Source: Punctularia strigosozonata HHB-11173 SS5 (Eukaryota; Basidiomycota; Agaricomycetes; Corticiales; Punctulariaceae). From it: a DNA stretch of 64,000 bases. The notes under the pieces are model-generated. The model made no database searches. It worked only from the letters and a program-made list of their open reading frames with translations, and was not told the origin of the DNA. How positions within the stretch are numbered: the first letter of the stretch is position 1; each line of letters begins with the position of its first letter. The stretch is from the NCBI RefSeq assembly GCF_000264995.1, contig NW_006767435.1, forward strand, positions 2,458,489 through 2,522,488, read 5' to 3'. Both the position numbers and the translations under genes were made by a program. Below, piece after piece: positions 22,982-31,688 of this stretch.

Positions 22982-24295
22982 ATGATGAGCGTTTCACGAG
23001 CACGAACACTACTGCGTCAGATCCCATCGGCCTGTACCTATCCGCCCTGCATCAGGACGCTACCTGTGATAGCGCGCAGAAATTTAAACACCCGTTCCTC
23101 CCTTCCTCGCCCACATCGATGTTCTCATACCCATGCCTCAAGCTCTGATCACATCTCGACCAAGGACCTGCCCGAGTCCTTCACAAGTCTTTCCCCGGAT
23201 AGTCCCTCGGTCCACGCCTTCTTTGAGCACGCAACCTCCACATGGCAATATATCGTTGCAGATCCTTCCACCTCTCATGCAGTCATCATTGACCCTGTCC
23301 TGGATTACGACCCTGCATCTGGGAATATCTCGACGACTACGGCGGAGACGCTACTGACCTTCATCCAGGGCAACGGTCTCAAGGTTCAAAGGATACTGTG
23401 AGCCCTTGCGCATACTTCGTGATTCAGGACGCCTTTTCTGACCCCAATCCTGTATTTTGCGCTTACAACTGTACCTGTCTGTAGTGAAAGTCATGCACAC
23501 GCCGACCACCTCTCCTCGTCACAGTACTTGAAACGACGCTTGGAGGTTCCCGGCTCCCTGATTCCGATATGCATTGGCGCGCGTATCGAGCAGGTCCAGC
23601 ACACCTTTGCCACAGTGTACGGACTCGACCCTTCGGTATTCTTGGAAAGTTTCGACATCTTCCTGGAGGACGAAGAAGAGTTCCGGCTAGGCGAACTCGC
23701 TTGTCGGGTGATGCACCTGCCTGGTCATACCCCTGACCACGTTGGATACCTCATCGGCGACTCAGTGTTCTGTGGAGACTCTATATTCTTGGTGAGAAGG
23801 GGAGCAAGAGAATGAGAGCATGCACTGAAATTTGCCACGACACGATCAGCCTGATGTAGGATCTGCCAGAGTCGACTTTCCGGGCGGAAACGCGCACGCC
23901 CTGTATATGGTGAGCATTTTTCCACATGCTATTGGCATTGATCTTAATGAAGTCGTCTCACATTGCAGTCTATGAACCGTCTGCTATCTCTTCCTGATCG
24001 CCATCGTATCTTCGTCGGACACGACTACCCTCCCAAAGGGCGTGCACCACGTCCATGCGCAACAGTAGAGGAACAACGACGGGAGAATAAGCACTGCAAG
24101 ATCGGTATATCTGAAGACGAGTTCGTTGCTTTCAGACAAGCAAGGGACGCTATCCTAGGTTCCCCGAGGCTCTTGCATCAATCTATTCAGGTGAACGTAC
24201 GGGCTGGAAAGCTCCCCGCTCCCGATCCCCAGGGCAGAGCATTCCTCAAGATACCTCTAAGGAACGGCTCCGCTATCCCATCAACATCTGTCTGA
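22982..24295 (+). CDS. ETHE1-like persulfide dioxygenase (metallo-beta-lactamase fold)
   Basis: Coding sequence join(22982..23397, 23485..23791, 23850..23909, 23969..24295), 369 aa. An Arg/Ser-rich N-terminus (RARTLLRQIP, ARRNLNTRSS) looks like a mitochondrial presequence. The beta-lactamase fold follows: WQYIVADPSTSHAVIIDPVL, then the metal motif ESHAHADHLSSS (H142, H144, D146, H147). Then come HLPGHTPDHVGYLIG, the GDSIF motif, VDFPGGNAHALYMSMNRLL and GHDYPPKGR. ETHE1-type enzymes hold one mononuclear iron and oxidise glutathione persulfide to sulfite in mitochondrial sulfide detoxification. The GHDY motif and the DFPGG stretch separate it from ordinary glyoxalase II. Its divergent partner exports sulfite. 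It looks intact. Confidence 0.85.
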
Positions 24296-24889
24296 TTTAA
24301 AGTCCATGCGCGCTGCCAATATGAATGTACCAGCGTTTCATACAAGAGAAGTCTAGAAACACTTTCTGAAACACAGCTCATCCGACGTTCATGGCCGCCT
24401 GTCAAGTAGGAGTGTCACAGACGGCCAACTCCGAGCTCGACGGGCGAAGGTACTCCTTCATTACGCGCTCGCATCTCTCCTAACGTACAGCTATATTACT
24501 CCTGCAATGCCATCTATTTTTCGGCTTCTTTGTCAACTCTACGAATGCATTCCCGGCTGCCTGCTTCTCGACGGACGCGCTGACAAGTCAGGCAGAACTT
24601 CCATTATTATATGAGTCACAACGAGCAAAGATACTGCATAATGGCCTGAATAACAGTCGTGGGCGCAGGCCGAGTACCCGTGGTGGCAAAAACTCGGGCT
24701 GCGATGCCATCGTGCCGGTGAGGAGCTCGAGGCAACCTAAACAGTCCGTCAAGCCTTGTCGAGCCTGAGACAGCGGACTTCCCACGGTTTGGCGCTTCGA
24801 CGGTATCATGTCAACACCTTCCAGGCTGCTTCAAAAGCCAAGCCTGGCAGCTGCTGGGTTCACTGCCAGCTGCTCGCCCATCCACCAAC
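24296..24889. other. Intergenic region, no gene seen
   Basis: About 590 bp between a stop and the next plus-strand start; no recognisable protein. The downstream half is pyrimidine-rich and must hold the promoter of the next gene. Confidence 0.4.
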
Positions 24890-26927
24890 ATGCCTTTGTT
24901 CTCGCTCAACTTCTTGTCGTCCAAGCCGGTCGCGCATGAGGAGGGTACAGCGGCTGCCTCGGACGTGTCCAAGGATACCGCGATCACCCCAGTTCAGGCT
25001 CCTGAACCTGCACATATAGCACTCCCAGCCTCTCCGCCGGCGTCCTCGCAAGATATGCCAGCTCAGCTACGAGCTCCTCCTCTCGCGACGCCGGCTACAC
25101 CACCTCCCACCAGCAGCGATATCGCAGCCGACGAAGCTCAAGGTGCTCAGAGCTCACCTCCGTCGACAGCCCCGGTGCTGCTCGCCGTACCGTCTGGCAC
25201 GGAGCTCACGACATCCACGTCTGCCACGACGTCATCAGCATCTGCAGAATCAGCTCAGCTCGCGGTGCAAGAAACCAAGCCTTCGTCTAACCGCCGCTGG
25301 TCCATGAAGAACTTGACAGCATGGCGTTCGGAGGCCAAGCTCGAGTCTTCCCAGAGCCCGAAGCGCTCGGGCACGCTCCATACATTGCAAGAGGAAGCCA
25401 AGAGGCAGAAGGCCGCAGAGGCGCTCGTGAAGCGTGCGTCGAAGGTTTCCGCGTCCGATCGCAAAGCAAAGGAGTCCGCATATGTCGTGCGTTCTCTCAT
25501 TGTTGGACCCACGCTCTCGAACATGCCCAGGCCGAGCGGAGCCACCAAGGCTCAGGTCAACAAGGTCAAGGGACAGCTGCTCGAATCAAGGACCGCCAAC
25601 AAGGTCATCGCGCAACTCCGTGCTTTACCTATCGCCGAGGCACCTATTGCTACCGCAGGAGACCATTCGTCCGCGAAGATCGGTACCGCCACTAAGGGTC
25701 ATGGTCCTATCCATGCTGTTTGCTTGCCGTTCACCGAAAGCGAGGCGGCGGGCAAGCACTTCGCCAGCGCTGGATACAAAGCTGCCAGTTCTGAAGGCGT
25801 CGTTGAACGTGCCTTGGAGGATGTGCCCAGCATCGCTACAGCGACAGTGGAGACTGCGGTTACCATGTTCCAGGACTTGCATATCGTTGATTTACTGGCA
25901 GCGCCGAACATGGGCCTCGGCGCCCCAGGCGACGCTCCTGGCATCCTATCAGGTGCTATCCCGGTACGTGGTGAGCCTTTTGTGTCATCACCTGCTGAAG
26001 TTCTCGGGTAGACGGCAGAGACGGTGATCAACGGCATTACGCAGATCACGCCTCAACTCATGAATCTCGGCTACGCCATGGGCAAGGCTGTGTACGTGAA
26101 CCATGAAGGTGAGCCGTTCTCCGCCATGTCCTTGCAACGGAAGCTGACAGACCCTCAGGTGTTTACCCGCCGACGGACCGCATGTCTATACTCACATGTG
26201 CGAAGAACGTTACTCCAGCTGACTCGAATTGAAGCTAAAGCTTGTACATCTACAGACTGGTGGGGTCTCGAACTCGTCCTTCCGCCTCCTTCCATCGCAT
26301 TCCTCTCTGTAAGCTGTTGAGACCGGTCCTTCCGCTTTCGGATATCTGAAACGGCATCATCATAGCATGCTCCGTCCATCGCTCACGCGATCATCAATTT
26401 CTTGACCGCCATGTCCGTCGCCAACAGCGGCGTGCGGGAGGTGCTGCCCTTCATACGGTACATCTCCCAGTACGTGGACTTCGAATTTGGCGTGATTCAG
26501 AAGATGGACCAAGGGCAAGGCGTCGTTTGTGCTGCAACCTGGTTCGCGTCTGATGTTAGCCGTTCCATTCGCTGTTCGTTGACGTCTCGTTCACAGGATC
26601 ATGCCTGCGGCATTAGTACCTCGTCCTTGGGATTTTCCTCCTCCCCCTCCTCCATCGGCCTCAGCTCAAGCACCCGCCGAAGTTGACTCAGGAACTCAGA
26701 CGGACACCTCGGGTGCCGTTCCTTCATCGCCGCCGGAGACTGCCCCTTCTTCTTCCTCTCCGCCAGGTTTACCGACTTCGGGTGCTACACCGCAGCCGCC
26801 ATCGATCCCAGTTGCTCAGCCTCTACCGAACCCGGGTATCCCAGCCACTGTCCCGACCAGCTCTCCGTCGATCACGGTGACGACTGCTACCCTTCCCCGG
26901 CACGCCGAGCCACCGGTGACGGCTTGA
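24890..26927 (+). CDS. Large Ala/Ser/Pro-rich protein of unknown function
   Basis: Coding sequence join(24890..25963, 26012..26108, 26159..26197, 26256..26308, 26366..26541, 26597..26927), 589 aa, all six exons in phase. Residues 1-140 are low-complexity (Pro, Ala, Ser, Thr). A basic helical region follows (RRWSMKNLTAWRSEAKLE, EEAKRQKAAEALVKRASK), then a stretch with ALEDVPSIATATVETAVTMF. The best-conserved looking part is the middle: ETVINGITQITPQLMNLGYA, VYPPTDRMSILTYWWGLELV, PPPSIAFLS and INFLTAMSVANSGVREVLPF. It ends in another Pro-rich tail. The hydrophobic middle could be membrane-associated. I recognise no family; exons 3 and 4 are very short (39 and 53 nt). Confidence 0.72.
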
Positions 26928-27210
26928 TCATCTACTTCTTACCCCCCAATGCTGTGGACTTTCACTTCCGAATGGACACTGACATGGATTTGGTCCGGGA
27001 TGGACGCGATACCTACGAACTCAGTTGTATGACACTTATACCCTCGCTCTTCGAGTTCACGAATGTTACGATTGTTTCCGAGATTAACCCATTGGATTAC
27101 TGTTTCTTCGGTCTGGGCATCTATTCATACAGATATCCTTTCTTTCTTGTGATACATGGACGATATACATAGTGTTTGCGTTCATACGGTCGTGCAGATA
27201 TGAAGCAAGA

Positions 27211-27733
27211 TCACTGAGTGGTGACGATGCCGTCAGGTTCTGCAAAACTAGTCAGTTGTTGGGTGACATCGTTGATCGGGGAAGTTGCACCGATGTAATC
27301 AATGACCGAGCCAGCCTCGGCTTGGAATGCTTGCAATTGAGTCAGATACGAGTCCGGGATCTGAGCCGCGAAGCCCTGCGGACGTCAGGTTCAATCAGAG
27401 CGGAATGGGAGATCGACTGCCACACTCACCTTCAGGACCGAATCATAGACATTGCTGACCTCGCCGCCTACAGTCGCATTCAGCAAGTATCCGTGAGGTC
27501 GCAAGGGGGATTGGACTCGCCAGCGTTGGTAACGCCCTGGACGTAGTTCTGGATGTCGGCGTCGGTGGCCGAGGTCTTGAAGACCACTATGTATTCTTGC
27601 AGAATTACATATTCGAGCTCCGTCCTCATTCAAATGAAGATTGGCACGTACTTCCGGAGGCCATCTCTGTGTTTGCGGTTGCAAGGGTGGAGAGCAGTAG
27701 AGCAGGGAGCGAGTACAGAAGCTGCGCCCGCAT
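27211..27733 (-). CDS. Secreted inhibitor I9-like (subtilisin propeptide-like) protein
   Basis: Coding sequence complement(join(27211..27239, 27291..27375, 27430..27467, 27521..27595, 27652..27733)), 102 aa in five exons. A signal peptide (MRAQLLYSLPALLLSTLATA) precedes a peptidase-inhibitor I9 fold: KYIVVFKTSATDADIQNYVQ, NAGGEVSNVYDSVLKGFAAQ, IPDSYLTQLQAFQ, and the terminal VIDYIEPDGIVTTQ. I9 domains usually act as inhibitory propeptides of subtilases; here no protease follows, so it resembles stand-alone inhibitors such as Pbi2, but secreted. Reading NAGGEVSN requires an intron at 27468-27520 with a GC donor (GCGAGT) instead of GT. The alternative reading hits a stop. Confidence 0.75.
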
Positions 27734-27749
27734 GTTATCAACACTATGA

Positions 27750-27965
27750 GCCCCAGAATGGGTTGCTACCACCCACATGATGGGGGATATCAACCATTCA
27801 CCCACGGTCTGGTCGATATGTGGTTGATTGAGGCCGTGTGGGTGATTACCTTGGATCACCCACTTTGTGGTTTGCTGTATACAATCACCCACAGTTCCAG
27901 TGAGCAGTAATGTCGACGAAGTCCATGGGTGATTTTCACCCACTGTACCAGTGGGTCGTGCCAAT
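27750..27965. repeat. Left array of GTGGGTGAT / ATCACCCAC motifs
   Basis: The word CACCCAC, or its complement, occurs at least six times in about 200 bp in both orientations. Examples are ATTCACCCACGG near 27795, TGTGGGTGATTACC near 27838, GGATCACCCACTTT near 27858, CAATCACCCACAG near 27885 and ATGGGTGATTTTCACCCACT near 27925. A matching array lies at 31055-31255. Together they bracket the damaged P450 region, which suggests subterminal repeats of a DNA element or a shared protein-binding array. Confidence 0.6.
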
Positions 27966-28429
27966 GCTTGCCGCACAGCAGCGGCAACCCGTGCACAGCT
28001 TCTCGTTGAACTGTTGACTCCCGCCATCATCCATGGCCAAACGATGGGCTCACTCTCGCCATGGCCCAGGGCACGGGCCTTGGTAGAGTCGTGCCACTCT
28101 CTGAGCAGGCTCAGAGAGTATGGGTCGGGAGATGGGGTGTGCGTCTATAGCGGGTGTGCCCACCGCTGCAAGATGAACCCCCGGACGACCTGACATGCCA
28201 ACTCCCCAGCGATCTATGTGTCCCTACAGTGCTGTGCGGGCTTTGGGTACGTCTGCTACACTGTGGTCTACGGTACGTTCAAAGTTCTGCTCTCACCTTT
28301 GTAAGACCAATGCACTCATACTTGAATTCAGGCGTGACGTGGCACTTTGCATCCCACTCCGACAGAAATTCATCCACCACGGCGTCCGGATTCTCCCAGT
28401 CTGCGCGGCGGGATGCCCCACTCCGACGA
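27966..28429. other. Region upstream of the damaged P450, no clear exons
   Basis: Possible P450 N-terminal coding DNA, but I cannot place a membrane anchor or Pro-rich hinge. Part of 28200-28430 may contain short exons of the gene that follows. Confidence 0.35.
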
Positions 28430-28697
28430 CCACCGTTGAAGACACGTCGCCCTCCTGCTGCATAAGCGCGGCTCCCCCATCGGCCGAGGCACATTCGCCA
28501 ACGTTGCCGCCCCATCACAAAACGGGTCGGCGATGTTCCTCCGTGGGTGTACGCGGCGCTGCGAAAAGTCCCCGTGCACTCGTTACGGAACATCGTCCAG
28601 GCGGAGGAGCGCCTATTGGAGGTACGCTCGAGCACACGGGGATCATGGGTTTTCTCTCGTCTGATGACGCGGCTTGCACTCAGTTTGGTCAAAACCT

Positions 28698-29180
28698 GAT
28701 AAGGGAGTACGAGAAGGGAGGTGGCGGAAGCGGCGAAGAGAAGGGGCGCTACAACATGATCGCCCACTTGTATGATTCTACTGACCCGGTGACCGGAACG
28801 AGTATGTCCGAAGAGATGCTCGTGTCCATGGTGCGCATAGTTTCCTTGTTGTGCCTTGCGCTGATCGATGACCTGTTTACGCAGTGTGTCACATACATCA
28901 TCGCGTGAGTCCTACACGGCCCGTTTTGCATTCAACGCACCGACGGGCTATCTCGAATAGCGGCACAGACACCACCGGGACCACCCTGTCGTGGTCCGTA
29001 CTCCCCTGCTTGCGCGCCAAGGTAGCCCGTTGACGTTCCTCCAGGCTGATGTGGGCGCTTGCGAGCCACCCGCACGTCTACGACACGCTCCGCGCCGAGC
29101 TCATCGCAGCTTTCCCCGATCCCGGCGCGTTCCCCGACCTGGCGTCGCTCCGGAAACTGCTCTACCTGACCGCCGTCATC
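28698..29180 (+). repeat. First copy of a 483 bp duplication beside the gap (likely assembly artefact)
   Basis: Nearly identical to 29593-30075. Both start GATAAGGGAGTACGAG and end CTGACCGCCGTCATC, and this copy ends exactly where the Ns begin. Confidence 0.9.
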
Positions 29181-29592
29181 NNNNNNNNNNNNNNNNNNNN
29201 NNNNNNNNNNNNNNNNNNNNNNNNNNNNNNNNNNNNNNNNNNNNNNNNNNNNNNNNNNNNNNNNNNNNNNNNNNNNNNNNNNNNNNNNNNNNNNNNNNNN
29301 NNNNNNNNNNNNNNNNNNNNNNNNNNNNNNNNNNNNNNNNNNNNNNNNNNNNNNNNNNNNNNNNNNNNNNNNNNNNNNNNNNNNNNNNNNNNNNNNNNNN
29401 NNNNNNNNNNNNNNNNNNNNNNNNNNNNNNNNNNNNNNNNNNNNNNNNNNNNNNNNNNNNNNNNNNNNNNNNNNNNNNNNNNNNNNNNNNNNNNNNNNNN
29501 NNNNNNNNNNNNNNNNNNNNNNNNNNNNNNNNNNNNNNNNNNNNNNNNNNNNNNNNNNNNNNNNNNNNNNNNNNNNNNNNNNNNNNNNNNNN
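29181..29592. other. Assembly gap, 412 N
   Basis: An unbroken run of N. Frames that cross it have no meaning. Confidence 0.99.
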
Positions 29593-30075
29593 GATAAGGG
29601 AGTACGAGTAAGGAGGTAGGCGGAAGCGGCGAAGANAAGGGACGCTACAACATGATCGCCACTTGTATGATTCTACTGACCCGGTGACCGGAACGAGTAT
29701 GTCCGAAGAGATGCTCGTGTCCATGGTGCGCATAGTTTCCTTGTTGTGCCTTGCGCTGATCGATGACCTGTTTACGCAGTGTGTCACATACATCATCGCG
29801 TGAGTCCTACACGGCCCGTTTTGCATTCAACGCACCGACGGGCTATCTCGAATAGCGGCACAGACACCACCGGGACCACCCTGTCGTGGTCCGTACTCCC
29901 CTGCTTGCGCGCCAAGGTAGCCCGTTGACGTTCCTCCAGGCTGATGTGGGCGCTTGCGAGCCACCCGCACGTCTACGACACGCTCCGCGCCGAGCTCATC
30001 GCAGCTTTCCCCGATCCCGGCGCGTTCCCCGACCTGGCGTCGCTCCGGAAACTGCTCTACCTGACCGCCGTCATC
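29593..30075 (+). repeat. Second copy of the 483 bp duplication beside the gap
   Basis: Starts exactly where the Ns end. All visible differences from the first copy lie in its first 90 or so bases (single-base insertions, a lost C, one N), as expected from a low-quality read end. The rest appears identical, and only this copy continues into the remainder of the P450. Confidence 0.9.
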
Positions 30076-30742
30076 AAGGAAGCGCTGCGGCGCTACCCGG
30101 CGACGCCGATCTACCTGCCCCGCGTCGTCCCCGAAGGCGGCGCGGTGCACCAAGGGCACTATCTGCCCGCCGGGACGGTAAGCACGTTCAGCCTCGATAT
30201 AACGGGTTATTCGCCTTTCCATTCAGGGGTGCTGATCGACGGCAATGGATCGTTGGCAGACGATAGGCTGCCTGTCTTACGCGATGCACCGCGATGAGGA
30301 GTTCTTCCCGAACCCGGAGGTGTACGACCCCTCGCGCTGGCTCGAACACGTAGACGGCGTCCTCAAGGTGAAGAACACGCCGGAACTGACGGCGTCGTAA
30401 ATGCCGTGGTCGACGGGCGTGCGCTCGTGCCAGGGACAGCCGTAAGTCCCCCCCCCCCCCTCAGGTTCTTGGCGCCGTTCCGTCTGTCTTCAACCGACCG
30501 CTATTTCTTTCCAGGTTTGCCGAGCTTGAAATCTACACCGTGATCGCGAACCTCGTCCGGCGGTACAAGTTTAAGCCGGGGCCGCACGCGACCCACCAGA
30601 CGATGAAGTACGTTTCTGTTCCTACGTGGTTGCTGGTCCTCATGACCAATGCGACCTACGCTGATACAGGGACGTTGACCTTCTCATCTTGAAACCGAAA
30701 GGGCACAAGGTGGAACTTGTCTTCGAGAAGAACCCGTACTAA

Positions 30743-31054
30743 GATGTAAAGCCTGTCGTTCTGCCAAGAATCCCGGGCAACGCGGGACATTCAACTTGAT
30801 TTTCAAGCTTTGGTGAATAGTACTCAATGTAGCACCCAGCGTGTAGCCTCTGTGCCCTTAACCCAGACTTCCTGGTAGCATCTTGGCTATGCAATGTGCC
30901 CGTGTGCGTGTAAGGATGAGTGCGCTGGCAAACAGTGACGGCGAGCGCTCGGGCGGCGCTGGCGCGATCACGATCGATCGATTCCCAATTTGGACCAACC
31001 GTGCGACTGGCGGGGTCAATGTACACTGCTAGGATGCAGGCTGTATACATAACC
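30743..31054. other. Intergenic, downstream of the damaged P450
   Basis: No gene recognised. Confidence 0.4.
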
Positions 31055-31255
31055 AACGAAATGGGTGATACGAGTGGGTGAGAGCCCGTGAACTGCGTGT
31101 GGTTTAAATCGGACATGTACTGGGCGAAAATCATCCATCTGACTTCACCCACACCCTGGGATGTGTCCCCCAGGATGTGGGCGAATTCAATCCACCCTGA
31201 TGGTCGGTAGACCCCATGTTATGGGTAAATCCGTGGTTGAATATCACCCACACCG
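31055..31255. repeat. Right array of GTGGGTGA / TCACCCAC motifs
   Basis: Contains ATGGGTGATACGAGTGGGTG (31060), CTTCACCCACACC (31142), GGATGTGGGCGAATTC (31172) and ATATCACCCACACC (31237). Read on the minus strand, the sequence GATATTCAACCACGG ... GGATTGAATTC partly mirrors GATATCAACCATTC ... GGTTGATTG of the left array. The two arrays are therefore loosely inverted copies about 3.4 kb apart. Confidence 0.55.
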
Positions 31256-31688
31256 AGTAGCACAGTGCAAGCGGTTGAGGGGTCCGATGATGACGCAAGG
31301 GTCATCTTGACTCTTTATGCATCCCTTGGCTGACACTCTCAACTGGTCCACTGCGCCAATGCACCAAACCCGTCTGATGACGCTCCTGCATATCTAGCTT
31401 ATCGATACCGATAGTATTGCGCGCTGGACTTAGTAGAGCCAGCAATGAGCAACGACAGACGCGCTAAACGCCGCGGGGTTGGCGCTTACCACCAGTGGGC
31501 GTGCGGCTGACCAGCAACAAGTGGACGTGGACGTTTTCTTCGCCGCCGCAGCCCTACCCTGCATTCGTGCTTAAGCACTAGAATGATGCCGCGGCCGTAT
31601 GGCAAGGTCAATCCGACCGACGCTGGTTATAGTCCGATACCATACTTCTCTCGGCGAGGAACTCGAGGGACGAGTTTTCGCCATCGAG
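31256..31688. other. Upstream region of a P450 gene
   Basis: About 430 bp without a recognised gene; it must hold the promoter of the following P450. Confidence 0.4.

Larger units (their letters stand above)
28430..30742 (+). pseudogene. Damaged or misassembled cytochrome P450 gene
   Basis: P450 pieces in order are VGDVPPWVYAALRKVPVHSL (about 28530), GRYNMIAHLYDSTDPVTG (28747) and the I-helix GTDTTGTTLSW with LMWALASHPHVYDTLRAELI. Then come the ExxR helix KEALRRYP (30075), PIYLPRVVPEGGAVHQGHYL, SLHRDEEFFPNPEVYDPSRW, the haem loop MPWSTGVRSCQGQ (haem-ligand Cys), FAELEIYTVIANLVRRYKFK, and the end KPKGHKVELVFEKNPY. A TAA at 30398-30400 interrupts the frame just before the haem loop, and no N-terminal anchor is found. 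The middle of the gene is present twice around a run of N. The stop could be real decay or a base error, since this contig edge is of poor quality. Substrate unknown. Confidence 0.7.

Noticed and set aside
22982-24295. Glyoxalase II as the identity of the metallo-beta-lactamase protein
   Set aside because: The DFPGG and GHDY motifs and the single-iron ligand set fit ETHE1-like persulfide dioxygenases better than glyoxalase II.
28991-29826. Frames running through the N gap
   Set aside because: They contain over a hundred undetermined residues and exist only because N is not read as a stop.
30398-30400. Stop codon in the P450 as programmed recoding
   Set aside because: Fungi do not use TAA for recoding here and the site borders a poor assembly join; decay or error is simpler.
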